From Eutreptiella sp. 'Long Island Sound 2002' (taxonomy: Eukaryota > Euglenozoa > Euglenophyceae > Eutreptiales > Eutreptiaceae), in contig OZ038390.1 of the NCBI GenBank assembly GCA_964036045.1, forward strand, positions 34,117,319 to 34,181,318: a stretch of 64,000 nucleotides of DNA, written 5' to 3'. Below the pieces are notes generated by a model. It was not told the DNA's origin. It did no database searches and was given only the letters and a program-made list of their open reading frames with translations. A program made the translations under genes and the position numbers. Within the stretch, counting starts at the first letter, position 1, and each line of letters begins with the position of its first letter. This document shows positions 49,346 to 60,887 of the stretch, in pieces.

Positions 49346-51597
49346 CCTGCCGTACTACTTGACCCCGTATTGTCTTCCACGCAACAGCCGGAGGCTCAAC
49401 AATATTTACCATGCATACCCCAACACGGATTACCAACAGGCATTGGCACTATCCTGGCCTGTCAACAAATAACCAATACCCCTTGGGCATACTACGACGT
49501 TGTATTAATAACTCCATCCAACCATTCCATGGTTACATGGGGGGTCAAATGGAGAATAGGAGGCAACACACGCGCACAACCCACACCCCTCTCGCGTGTG
49601 TCCACCCATTGCAAAGCCCTCAAGTGGGGCCTCTTTCTCCTGGGTGGGCATGTGTCCAGCAAAAGTTGAAAAAGTTCACAGCAACCATGGCGACACTGCC
49701 GGGCTTGAATCAGTGTACGGTTGATGCGTCTACATAGCATATGCCCTCGCAAGGGTGGGGCACATTAGTCGAATGCCCTCCCTTGCCCATTGTTGTTTCC
49801 ACACATGCTACTTGGGACATCCCAGGCAAAGTCCTCAGCCAAAGTGCTATGCCATCCACAGCAAGCTAGCTACATGTGTCCAAGAGCTCTCCAGAGCGAA
49901 GACAGGCATTGGGCCTTTCTCCTACCTTCCGATGAATAACAAAAGAATCAATGAATCGACCGTCTACCAATTTTCAACCAACAACCATCTATTCCCGGGG
50001 TACTATTGTCATGAATGTGTGGCTATCTTGCCACTTAAGAGATGAGCCAAAACATAAAGCATGCATGTTGCAACCATCACCCGCACAAAACATCCCACAT
50101 CTTGCACCCTCTGAAATGCCGGCAACCATAACATTGACAAAGTGCTTTGGTATGGGTGCATGGATGCCCATGTGTGCTTTGATGTCGCACCATGAAACGC
50201 TCTCGGGGGCTTGAATACTAGAGTTTGGGTACTTGTTGAAGGGCTTTGTGTGTGATTGACAATGAGTGACCTACTATGGCCACTATTTTGGTAGTGATAG
50301 CAGTGAGACCCCCCTATGACCATACCACCGAAGAGCGGAAAGTGTCTAACGACAAACGTGGCAATAGCAAGTTTGGGACAACAATTGCCCAAGGCACATC
50401 ACTCCTCTCCCGTTTGGAGACCCCAATATAGCGAGGGTTGTTTAGTCGCCACTCCACATCGTGGCTCTGAAATGGCAACAATTACGTAGCTTTGTCATCC
50501 CTCTCCACTTTGTACCATCTATCATCAATATGATTATCGCCATGTACTCAGAGCCCCCACTTTTCATACGTTTTAACCCATTACACCTGTAGCATACCAA
50601 TATGCAGATTGTCTTGAGTCTTAACGCCAAATATGGTACGAATGCTTACAAAGTGATGGTCAGTGTAGACAATTTGGGGAACATAATGTGGGCTTGTGAT
50701 TTTATACCATGAACTATTGTAGATGTTCTCCTTTGGGATGTGAGGTGACCATCACACACGCATGGCGTAAATTCTTGCTTTTGGTTCTCGGTTCCTAGAT
50801 GCATTGTGTTTTTGTGCATTGTTATATGCTCCCTTGAGGCATGGTGTTCATGGGTATACAATGTGGGCTCTCATGTCCAATGTGCATGCAGTTCAAAGTT
50901 AACCTGGGAAATATGCCACACGCTTCCAGTGTTCTGACTATGAGAATGAGCGGCAAGGCTATTGTTTTTGTTTTACATTTGGATGTTGTTCATACAGGGT
51001 GGTGTCACGTTTCACACAGGGTTTCACGTTTCATGTGACATTCAATATTGCTACGAATTTGGCCCCTGTATCCGATTTTCCATATGTGGCAATATGGCTC
51101 TTTTCTCTTGGCTGTCCTCCCCGGTCGTCCAACTTAAGGGGCTATATTTGGTGTGGGGAGACAAAAATACTTGACTGCTACCACATGCCAATGCCTCCCT
51201 AGCTTGCTACCGAGAGATGGTGAGATACACAAGAACGCTGGTTAGGATTTCAAAATTATTTGAGGCCCAACTCACTGTTCCTAGGGGGAATGTTGTTGTG
51301 CCCGGTCTCTAGGCACGCACATAGATGAATTTGATTGTGCGCAACTCTTGGACCGCTAACCTTCGAAGCCCAATTATCCCATTTATGTGGTCCATGTTTA
51401 CAAGGGTACAAATTTGCCCTGGAACTATCAACAGTAGGGTCCCAATATGCGATATTCATTTGTTGTTGACTCTAGCGTCGATTGCAGTTGTTGAGACGCC
51501 ACAATGCTAGCACTTGTTTGGTGCCCACACAGACGCAAGCCCTTGGCAAAACCCATCCACTGCCAACTAAGTGCACGCTGTCCGGGTGATACATCTA
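49346..51597. other. No gene recognised
   Basis: Balanced-composition DNA with only short frames on both strands. I found no convincing repeat or domain. Confidence 0.45.
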
Positions 51598-51690
51598 CCC
51601 CCCCCCCCCCTGGTAATAGCTACGGAAAAGTCCCAAATTAATAAGGTCCCCACGCCTACTGTAGCTTAGACAAGGCCATAGCTTGCATGC
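51598..51690. mobile_element. Relic of the poly-C/G-capped repeat
   Basis: TAC and a C-run, then AATAGCTACGGAAAAGTCCC, AAATTAATAAGGTCC and CACGCCTACTGTAGCTTAGA with CAAGGCCATAGCTT: the core of the element at 60888-61281 with a left cap but no right cap. Confidence 0.55.
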
Positions 51691-53341
51691 ACCACATACA
51701 TGGTGAGCTGCTGCGAGAAAGGGAATAATAGTGTACAAATATCGACGGGTGATGGGTGGGTGCCAGGTCGCCTGGGGCAGATATTGCTGGATGCAAGTGA
51801 CAGTGCAGTAGATCAAGCTCGGTTCTGGATTTCTATCCAGTGGCTTCTTGTGCGTCAGCACCTGAAAAAAGATCACCTCAAAGCGAAATGGGCTTTTTGG
51901 GGCGCATGTGCCCTTGTATGAAATCCATGGCCAAGGAGTGCGGCAGGGAGGTCAAGGAAAGGGGCAAATGGAAGGCAAGAAGGGCAGCAGGGAGAGGAGA
52001 GATGAAGACAAGGGCCGCAGGGACGAGTGGTACATGACGATGGTTGCTGTCAACGGACAACAGAAAGTGGCAGACAAAGAAATGCATGGATCCTGTTTGG
52101 TGCCCCCGCGCAAAGGCTTGTCTGAGCATTGTGACATCTGATAGTCCTTTTCTTGACGGCACTTTTTGTGATAAAGAATCTGCAGAAGAGTCAGCCTGCA
52201 CAGAGCTACAAACCACATTTTCTTATAACTGGAGGCGCAAAAACCATGGCACTGGCAACCATCCCAAATTGGAAGTAAGAGGGTGAAGTGAAACCCATCC
52301 CAACAGAAAGTCCGGCTCCACCTCGTGTTTTCATGGTCCCATTGGACCTAATGCCCTACCTTTTCAATGACCACATGGACACACTTTCAGCCCGTCCAAA
52401 TGCCCCGGACATGATTGGGTGCACGACTTATGCTTGTTTGGTGGCTAGGATAACCCATAGTTGAATGGGTGGATGTCTGGTTTTAGGAATTTTTTGCAGG
52501 TCGTGCCTTTTTCTTTTGCACGCCATGCATCTTGGTCCCTTAAGGGTACCCTTGCTTTGCCTCTGGCATTCCGTATGCTACTAGGATCGTTCCTTGAGGG
52601 TACCTTGGCTTTGTTTCGATGGGCGTTTTTTCAGGTTCTTGTATGCATGCTTTGCCCTTTGCCTTCCAATTTTCTATGGGATCTAGTTGGGTTCTGTGTA
52701 CGGAGCTTTCTCCACCCTAAACTCTGTCTCTGAATCTACAAGAGGTTCTTGTGCTTGAGATGCACTTAGAGTGGTGGAGAGATTGAACGTTCTTTTTTTA
52801 ACAAATGGAGCTCACATGGGAACACTGATGAAGCATTGCTTGATGTTGGTGAAGCGAAAGGAACATGGTGAGCACAGGGAGCACGGGAGGTACAGAGGGA
52901 GGGAAGCACGGTTCATTAGGCATGAATTGCGCATGGTGGCAGTTCCAATTGTCCGATGCTTGATTCTTGTATAGAATCTGGTATTGTCACAATTGCCGAT
53001 GATGAGGCACTAAAATCCTAGTCCTCCTGCGGTGGTGGGGGTTCAAGAGTGTGATCGCGAGGCAGCAGGATCAGAGAGGGTTCTGTGGTCGCAGAAACAA
53101 CACCTACTGTTGCTGTGACTATGGCATTGCTCTCGCGGAGGGAGGGGTTATGCGGACTGCCCTGTGGAAAAGGTGTGCTGTGGACGAAGAAGGAGGGGGA
53201 CTTGCACAGCAGCCAAATAAATGTTTACAAGCATACGTGTGTCCGCCCTTGCCTTCATTTATATACTACTGCATCCCTCATGCCACCTGACTATTTACAT
53301 CTAATTCTGAACAGAAGTGCACAGCAAAGTACAGAGGACAT
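51691..53341. other. Faint coding traces, no gene recognised
   Basis: On the plus strand 52290-52463 reads VKPIPTESPAPPRVFMVPLD followed by LMPYLFNDHMDTLSARPN without a stop, with coding-like composition. The frame at 52044-52286 is also unrecognised. AAGGGTACC and GAGGGTACC blocks near 52540 and 52595 repeat imperfectly. Confidence 0.3.
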
Positions 53342-53683
53342 GTGCAGATAAGAGAGCACACTGCCACTGCCATACTGTGTCATGTGTGGTGGGCTGATGG
53401 GCAGGCTGCAACTTACAATCCTCCACCCGGGCACTTCAAGGTGGAGCCGTACAAAGCGGTGCAGGCACGTTTGGCGCCATCAAAGATCACAAATAGCACA
53501 TGGCTTGCAATTCTGAAGAACTCCCCCCACGCGATGGCATGTGGCATCACATGCATTGTCTGCCGTGACCTGCACAGGCGGCCCCTCCCTCCCCTGACTT
53601 GCGCACACACCAGCAACGCCGAGCGTTGCCAAAACAACGCATTGCACATGGCGCGCTGTGTGAAGATGGGCCTGCAGCCCTGA
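53342..53683 (+). CDS. Hypothetical ORF with Cys/His cluster
   Basis: 113 residues. The second half has ITNSTWLAILKNSPHAMACG with ITCIVCRDLHRR, then NNALHMARCVKMG. A Trp upstream of C-x3-C-x2-C and a terminal Ala-Leu-x-x-x-x-Cys recall transposase-associated zinc fingers (BED-like), but the ligand set is incomplete. No partner domain follows. Could be an exon of a transposase-derived gene or chance. Confidence 0.25.
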   Translation: MQIREHTATAILCHVWWADGQAATYNPPPGHFKVEPYKAVQARLAPSKITNSTWLAILKNSPHAMACGITCIVCRDLHRRPLPPLTCAHTSNAERCQNNALHMARCVKMGLQP

Positions 53684-54099
53684 ACAACAACAGTTTCCCA
53701 GAAACGTGCACAGACGACGCCACGACCCCCTCGTGCCATTCTGCGGTCCACTCGCTCAGTGGGGTAGGGGTAGGGGCGCAGGAGGGGGGGGGGGGGGGCT
53801 CAAAGCTGCTTCCTACCGTCCCACAGGTATCTACTCAGTGGTCCAGAGGGTCAGGATGGGCCCTGACCAGTGAACCAACCAACATGCCGGACTGGATGCG
53901 ACCGGGAACCGCCGCCAAGGTGGAAGGGGTCGCCCCTGTCAGTGAAGGGCTGTGCACATGAGCAGAGGTCTGACTGTGGCCAAATAGGACCCACGACACT
54001 GTGGACTGCAGTGGCCCATTGGCGGACAGAAGCGCTGGACCACATGGAGATCAAGCGAGGCCGACATGAATCCCGTTCCCAGCAACACGGCCACTCGTC

Positions 54100-54627
54100 T
54101 CATGACACACTGATCACACCAGGACCCTCCGCCACTCGGAGAAGAAACTGGTGCTGATCCGGCGCGTGAACCCCGACGAACACCACTTGACCGTCAACCA
54201 ACATCAGTTGTCCATACACAGCCGGCAGAACTGCCAATCGCCAACAGCGGCTCGCAACGCGCAACACCGGCTTCAACTCGTGGGTTATCTCGGCCTTGGG
54301 TACGCGGTCAGTGGTGTTGCATGGCGGGGTCCTTTGGGGGGGGTGTGACCTAATTAAAAAACAGACTTTGGGGGGGGGGGCAGGCGCGTTCCCCTTGGGG
54401 GGGCTGGAGATTCTCAACTCCATATCCTGGTTCAGCACGGCATAAATACATTCCTGCACCCAGGGCGCATCAGTGCAGGTCCCACATACGACCCAAGCTG
54501 ATGCAGGCCGGCACAGGAAAGTCTTGTCCCTTGCAAAGCCCCAGGAAGCACATACCCCACACTCCCGTTGAAATCCCCTGCCTAATGTCAGGCCGCCCCC
54601 CCCTGGGGGGGGGGGGGGGTGCACCAC
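54100..54627 (-). CDS. Hypothetical ORF, Cys-rich
   Basis: 175 codons. The first half has CGVCASWGFARDKTFLC and WVVCGTCTDAPWVQEC, a Cys spacing (C-x2-C, then C, C-x2-C) suggestive of zinc binding. The second half (ITHELKPVLRVASRCWRLAV with LPAVYGQLMLVDGQVVFVGV) looks like a beta-rich domain. G/C-runs inside encode Pro and may mark insertion ends. Start unclear; family not recognised. Confidence 0.3.
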   Translation of the reverse strand: MVHPPPPPGGGGLTLGRGFQRECGVCASWGFARDKTFLCRPASAWVVCGTCTDAPWVQECIYAVLNQDMELRISSPPKGNAPAPPPKVCFLIRSHPPQRTPPCNTTDRVPKAEITHELKPVLRVASRCWRLAVLPAVYGQLMLVDGQVVFVGVHAPDQHQFLLRVAEGPGVISVS

Positions 54628-55074
54628 ACAATGGTAGCACTAAAACTGCAGCAGTTGCAATATAACCTAAAGTAAATTTTTCTTCAGCGCCTTCGGCACC
54701 TAGTATTTCCTATGCTGTTTTGTTTTGGCTGACACCAGTAGTTCGAAGAGTTCTCAACACAGTTCTTGGTAAGTGGGCCGCACTTCAGCATATGATACAT
54801 TGGATCCCTGCAAAGCAGGGCAAGAGGCGCTGACCCAAAGCTCCTACACATATGCAAGAGCGCACGGTCGTGCAAAACTGTCTTTGCTTAACGCTCATAA
54901 ATAATGCGGAAATATGCATCGCCGTGCTCTGAATATCCAACGACATGCGCCAAAATAGATTCCCCTGTGGAGCAGATGAACATTACATTCGTCCCAGGGG
55001 TAAACATGGTTGCGCTGTCAAGTTCCATTTCAGCGAAAGTGAGCAAAATTTTCTGCCAAGAGTACAATGGATAC

Positions 55075-55215
55075 AAGCGGTGCAGTGCCTCACAACACAG
55101 TCACCCACAGAACAGCACAGTGAGCTGTAACAAAAATTTTGTGTTGACCAAGTGCCCCCCCCCCCCCCCCAGGGAAGGACAAGGGGTGCGGCAGAACACG
55201 GCGGGGGGGGGGGTA
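55075..55215. repeat. Direct repeat shared with the GTAC element at 56669-57129
   Basis: GCAGTGCCTCACAACACAGT with CACCCACA, then ATTTTGTGTTGACCAAGTG and AGGACAAGGGGTG match 57010-57125. Here the last part lies between a C-run (55155-55170) and a G-run (55202-55212), so this is probably a diverged right half of the same element. Confidence 0.65.
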
Positions 55216-56668
55216 TGTCTCTCAAAAGGCAAAGTGTGTGTCACTTCTTGGGGGAGAGAGATCTCAGCCATAGCTAAGCAGGCCTGAAAGGGCGCTTCAA
55301 AGATGTTTTGCTTCGTCGTGTCTGGGCATGGTACCGCGCAGAACCAGGAGCATGGTGGAAAAGCAGGTGTGAGACGCATGGGACACACTAAAACTAACAG
55401 CAACAGCAGAGCCCGTGGCACCTTGCGGCTGCTAGACCTGGGCAACTCTGAACATCCCTGCCACTTGGCCTGTGCAGCGGTGCACAAAGTCATGGCACGG
55501 TGGCAGTGTAAAACGATTTTCACTGCCCTGGACAGAACCAGACCCTGCGAACAGCAGGTGTGCACAGGGAGCGCCCACCCGCCCCAGGCAGCCTACGACG
55601 CCGCTACAGCAGAGTTTAAGGCTCCGTTCAGAGTTTGGTTTCAGGGCCCAAGCCGCTGCTACCACATCCCATTGGTACAACATCCTGGAAACAACCATTT
55701 GGTAACCGCACCTTCGGCAGAAACACAAGCTCAAACAAAAACACAAACACAAACACGAATGTAAACACAAACACAAGCACAAACACACAGAGACAGCGAA
55801 CTACCAGGAACTGGAGTTCAATCAGATCTGCCTTCATCAATGCAGCTTCAAAAGGCGGTGCCCGGGGGCAGACTGCAGCAGATCTTCGGAGATATTCACG
55901 CACACTGTCAACACATGCATCGTCAGAACACAACACCTCTGAAACAGCATCCAATGTGCAAATTACGCAACCCAATACACTACAAAAAGAAGACCTGCAA
56001 CGTGGCTCGGAAAAGATGGTGAAGAAAACCAAGGCGGAGACGGAGTCGAATTCACCCAGAATGAAACCGCCGACCGAATCACTGCACGTTTGGCGAAGGG
56101 GAGGGGGGCTCTATCCTTTAGGTCTAGAAAAACATTTCACGGGCGGTCCCACTGCAATGCGCTGGACAACGTGGTTCTGGTCAGTATCGGTTTCGATGAT
56201 GCTTCGTGCAGGTGTTTGCATTTGCAAGGCTGTTGCCGTTTATGAAAGCTGAGCCTCATGAGTTGCAGTGGTCCATATCTGCAAGTGGACTGCAGGTGGA
56301 CTGGAAGTGGACTGCAGGTGAATTGGAAATGGACTGGAGGAGGAATTTGGTGCTGGAAAGGAAGGGTTTACACAGGTCTGTAGATGTCGTGGCGATCCGT
56401 TGGAGCAGAGTGGCGGTGACCCGTCGTGTCCTCAGGCACTGTGCTGCGAGATCCGGCCTCTGGATGGGCCAGCAATGAATGACCGTTTCTGACCTGGAGA
56501 ACAGCAGCAAGTGATGCAACGCAGAGCAAAAAGCAATAAAGTCGCCGCTCTGTCAAGGCCTGTTTGTGTTTGTCTCTTGTGGTGGGTCCTCTCGGGATAT
56601 GTCAGGGGTGGCACTTGGGGGTGTCGTTGTACTTGGGTCCACCATGCACTTCCAGCTTCTGCCTGACA
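55216..56668. other. Overlapping unrecognised frames and an (ACAAAC)n tract
   Basis: A hexanucleotide ACAAAC/ACACAA tract at 55733-55790 lies in long frames on both strands (55303-55764 and 55635-56252 plus; 55628-56032 minus). The minus frame CVICTLDAVSEVLCSDDACV with DSVREYLRRSAAV has coding-like composition, but nothing is recognised. GACTGGAAGTGGACTGCAG-type short repeats lie near 56285-56340. Confidence 0.3.
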
Positions 56669-57129
56669 GTACCCCCCCCCCGCCCCCCCTGTCCTGCCCC
56701 ACCCCAGGGAAGACAGTCCCCCGCCACCCCCTGGGGGACGGTCGCCAAGTGACGGTCCCCCATCCCCCCTTGGGGAACCGGACTGCCACACACAGGCACA
56801 GAAATTGCACTGCAAAACGAAAGAATACAGCATAAGATGCGTTCAAAGGGCTGCCAATGTACTGAGACCTACTCCTTGACCAGCTCGGTGTAAGATTTCT
56901 TGTCCCTGCTCCACTTGACCTTGAACTCCTGAACATGCTTACCACTTTCCACTGGAATGCTTTGGGCAGCTCTTGGGTGGTGGTTTGGCCTTTTTGGTAG
57001 GAGTCTTGGCAGTGCCTCACAACACAGTCACCCACACAACAACACGGTGAGCCGCAACAAAAAATTTTGTGTTGACCAAGTGACGGTCCCCCTACCCCCC
57101 GTCCGGGCAGGACAAGGGGTGGGGGGTAC
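56669..57129. mobile_element. Inverted-repeat element with poly-C/poly-G caps and GTAC ends
   Basis: Left end GTAC, C-run with one G, then TGTCCTGCCC (56690-56699). Right end GGGCAGGACA (57105-57114), AGGGGTGGGGGG, then GTAC (57126-57129). TGTCC next to the cap is shared with the other elements. The body has no coding capacity that I recognise. Confidence 0.6.
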
Positions 57130-57239
57130 AAATTCCCAGCGGCATAATGGATACCTGGTACGGCTACCAGCACATAACTAGCCGACTGACAGACAGTGTG
57201 GACAGGACCTCTGGAAGACCCTGGTTTGACAAGGTTGTC

Positions 57240-58265
57240 CATCAGGATGGTAGGGCTTATGCAGCCAATACCCAAAGCAAGGATGAATCAAAAGCGGCTT
57301 CACAACCCCTGCCATCTCAGGGATCCCCAAAGTGAGGAGGAATCAAAAATGACGACGCTCCTACTGTCTTGGGGGACCCAAAGTGGGGAGGAAGTATTGG
57401 CTACATAAGCTCTACCATCTCGGGGGTCCCCAAAGCAGGGATGAAAAAAAACCAGGTACGTGACCCTTGCCATCTCAGGGTCCCCAAAGTGGGGAGGAAT
57501 AAAATGTGGCTGTCTAACCCCTGGCATAACCCATATTGTCTCAAGACTTGCCAAAGTGAAGGAATCAGAAGTAGCTACATAACTCTTGCCATCTGAGGGA
57601 CCCCGCAATTGGGGGGGGGGGGGGCTCAAAATTGGCAACATAACCCCCACCATCGTGACGTCCCCAAAACAGGTGGGAATCACATGTGGCTGCATAATCC
57701 TGCCATCTATAGAACCTCAAAGCACGGAGGAATTGAAGTGGCCACACAACCCCTGCCATCTTGGGGTTACCCAAAGAGGGAAGAATTCATAAGTGGCTAC
57801 ACAATCCCTGCCGTCTTGGGGTCCCCAGAGTGAAGAGGAATCTTAAAATGCTCCAGAACCCTTGCCATCTCGGCAGTCCCCAAGGTGAGGAGGAGTCAAA
57901 AGTCGCAACATAACCATTGCTGTCTCGCGGATCCCTGCAGCGGGGAGGAGTCAAAAGTGGCTTTCATGAATCCTGCTGTGTCGGCAATCCCCAAACTGGG
58001 GGGCAATCAGAAATGACTGCATAACCCCTGCCGTGCCAGGGTCCCAAAAGCAGGGAGGAACAAAAAGTGGCTACACAACCCCTGCCGTCTTGGGGATCCC
58101 CAAAGCAGATCAAAAGTGGCCACATGACCCCTGCCATCCTGGGGGTCCCCAAAATGGGGAGGAAGCTTCAAGGGCTACATCACCCTGAAGTCTCGGGGTC
58201 CCCAAACGGGGAGACGATGAAATGGCTGCATAACCGCTACCCTCTCAGGCCCCCCTAATCAGGGA
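57240..58265. repeat. Degenerate 50-65-bp minisatellite
   Basis: The unit is roughly GGCTACACAACCCCTGCCAT, CTCGGGGTCCCCAAAG, then GGGGAGGAATCAAAAG, with about 16-18 recognisable copies of variable length and sequence. A G-run (57609-57624) lies in one unit. Frames through it repeat a short peptide and are not credible genes. Confidence 0.85.
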
Positions 58266-59335
58266 TCAAAAAATATTGAAAAAAAAACAGGATGGTTCGT
58301 GTTGTCAAACGCCCTTAAACTGCCCCCCAAGGCTGTTTTTTTGGGGGGGGGGAATCCCAAACCCCTTCTATGATATCCGGATGATACCTATCCTGATGCT
58401 GGAAGGTGACTTGAGATGAGCATGCCCTGGCAATCTCCGTTTGCCAGCGTAATGTTACCCTCGATCCGTTGCAGCATCCCATCCGGCTCCGTGTGTCCCC
58501 ATTGTGCCTTGTGTATTGTTCAACACACGCTCGCCCATGTGTCGGTGCTCCGCCCTGGGCCTGAGGCTCATGCGCAGCCACCCCCCTTCACCAAACTGGC
58601 AACACCCAGCTCTGGCCCTGGCCCTGGTAACTTCTTGGCGCCTCCCTCAATGTGTGCCAAGTAACTGTACCCACACCACTTTTGCGGCGTGTGTGTGCCG
58701 GTGATGCTGTTGGGTGCATAGCTGTGCCGTGACGGCACCACGGGCACCACACCCGAGGCACCAATGAAACACACCTGTTGGTGAGGTAGGCCGGCGGGTG
58801 ACCCCTGACAGGGGGTCAGTAGACCATCAACCACCGGCGGCTGATCACGAGCCGCCGGCGGTCTATTGTCAAACCGCCAGACCACGTGTGCAATTTCCTA
58901 ACGAAAATAAAAAGGCACTTTTCCCTTGGGGAAAGATGGAGATGGGTTGGTAGTTTCTTGCCTCATTTGGTGATCCCTGCTTCTACAACAACATGATTCT
59001 TGATTGCATCCGACAGGAGGGTCTTTTCCCACTTACCCAACTTTCTTTCTTACTCAACTTTCGACATTGCAATGTACAGTTTGCAATGAAGGTCTTTTGG
59101 TAGTCACGATGCGAGATGTGGTGCAATCTCGTATGATTGTATGGCTTTTTGGGGGGGGTTGCTGTATAATTTGTTGGACATGCTCCTAAGTGGATGGTTC
59201 CTGCAGGTAACCGTTTTTTCAGCTGATTTGTCTGCTCCGGTATATCTGTGGTCTTTCTGGGTTCCGGTGGTGGATCCCACAGAAGCCGGTAACCGCACAC
59301 GCGCTGATTTGCGGTCTAGCTATGGCCAGGACGCA
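58266..59335. other. No gene recognised
   Basis: A GC-rich inverted pair, CACCGGCGGCTGATCACGAG and CCGCCGGCGGT, lies near 58835-58862. The rest has short frames only. If the membrane protein gene at 59336-59866 continues after a splice donor, a downstream exon should be here. Confidence 0.4.
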
Positions 59336-59866
59336 TCAAAGGGCGTGGTTGACCACATTTCGGTGACCTTCAAAAACCCTCGATGCGAACACGCATACGT
59401 TGGGATACTCCGTCTCGGGGCCCTCGGCCGGTGGTTGCATCCGGGAGACCGGAACCCCAATGGCCGGTCCCATCCCCTGCGGCGTGTCCCAGGCATAATC
59501 CGTCGGCCGGTACGTCGGGTACGTGTCCGGTGTGGGCGGTGGTGCCGTGTAGCGGCCGGTGATGGGGATGCCTTGGACCGTGGCGGGCTGGCCAGGCGGC
59601 ACGTCCATCTCCACCCACCGGCCGTCCTGCCAAATCCTCCTCTTCGGGCCGGAACTCGCGCGACGGGGGGGGCGAGGGGGCGCCATGCGCCGCCGCCCCC
59701 TCCTCCAAAGCATCACGAACCCGCAGAACAGGAACGCCGCGATGACGATGCATCCGCAGTAAACCCAAAACCGGGGGGCGTTGTTGTGATTCCCCTCGTG
59801 GCTGCCGCTGTAATTGTGGTGCCTTTGCGGAGTAGCGTCGGCGCCGAGGCTCACAAATTTGTCCAT
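59336..59866 (-). CDS. Single-pass membrane protein with Pro/Tyr-rich cytosolic tail
   Basis: From the ATG at 59866 the frame gives 176 residues. Residues 1-31 are polar with a possible N-glycosylation site (NYS). 33-54 (FWVYCGCIVIAAFLFCGFVM) form one transmembrane segment, followed by WRRGRRR. The positive charges place the N-terminus outside and the tail inside. The tail is Arg-rich, then Pro/Tyr-rich (TAPPPTPDTYPTYRPTDYAW) with possible SH3- or WW-type ligands. No enzymatic domain is visible. After TEYPN the DNA reads AAC-GTATGCGTG, a plausible splice donor, so the last ~20 residues may be intron read-through. An upstream in-frame extension (to 59974) adds a hydrophobic stretch but is less likely. 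The frame is consistent with a real gene, though no family is recognised. Confidence 0.5.
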   Translation of the reverse strand: MDKFVSLGADATPQRHHNYSGSHEGNHNNAPRFWVYCGCIVIAAFLFCGFVMLWRRGRRRMAPPRPPRRASSGPKRRIWQDGRWVEMDVPPGQPATVQGIPITGRYTAPPPTPDTYPTYRPTDYAWDTPQGMGPAIGVPVSRMQPPAEGPETEYPNVCVFASRVFEGHRNVVNHAL

Positions 59867-60887
59867 TGATGAAAAGGGCAAACAGCTGTCACAAAAGGGA
59901 ACACACACAACGGCAAACAGAGTGCCATGATCATGCCAAAGTATACCAATTATGCCCAAAGCCCCAACATGCAAAATTATGCAAAACTATGCATGCGCAT
60001 AGCCCCCCCCCCCCCTCCCTGCCAGGGCGAGGGTCATGTCTGGCGATGGTCGCCACCTTGTCACAAAACACGTTTACAGAGTTGCACTTCTTCTTCGTTA
60101 GGATTTGGCGGTGCTCCTAGGTCAGTTTGATGGGCAGTTTGATACGACAAGGTGACACGGAGAGTGGGTTGGGAAGGATGTGTGCCAACACATAGCCCAT
60201 CCCCACGAGCACAGAAACATACAACGTCACAGTAGCGGTAGGAGGGGAACATGTTACTATTTTGTCCCTCAAGTGACGTCAACGACAGTCGCTTAATCTT
60301 GTCTAGACCGCCAGTTAGTTGCATTGCACGCGCTCAGCATGCACTACACTCAAGGTGCCCTCTGAGACTCATCCATCCGCCCACCAATGCACCCTTGTGC
60401 CCGGAACCCATCTCCGCCCCCCCCCCCGCCCGACTCCAGGTATGCTCCACGTGCAGCACTTTGATGGGAGGACGCTGGCTACTCTGTGAAACCAACACCC
60501 ACAGAATGCAGAAGTCAAAATCAAACCAGACCAGAGACGGGTCGCCGTTGCCCCAGTAGACAGCTATTTCCTGTCCCTCAAACAAAACTTTCAGATGTGA
60601 AAATGCCAAAACTACTGAACTTTTGGGTTGATAAAGAAATACACCTCGTCTCAAACAGCCAGCAGAGTCTATCTGCTCAAGATTAAACAGCAGCGAAACT
60701 CACTCTAGTAGCTGCTCTCGTATCCAGCAATACTCATGTTTACAGCTGCTCTGAGATCCGCAGTGAAATGATCAATGAAGAACCGCAACTGAAAGGTGAC
60801 CCATGTCTGCATCACAACCGGAAGCCACCTGTGGATGCAAATCCACATCAATTTCCGATGCAAATGCCAATCGAAATTGGTTTGCAA
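59867..60887. other. No gene recognised
   Basis: This includes the upstream side of the membrane protein gene. C-run at 60003-60014. No promoter motif that I can support. Confidence 0.45.

Noticed and set aside
55635-56252. 205-codon Asn/Thr-rich ORF
   Set aside because: Its central part is an ACAAAC microsatellite and the flanks have no conserved motif; the antisense frame is equally open.
57240-58265. CRISPR-like regularly spaced repeats
   Set aside because: Repeats and would-be spacers are both similar between units and spacing varies, so this is a degenerate minisatellite.
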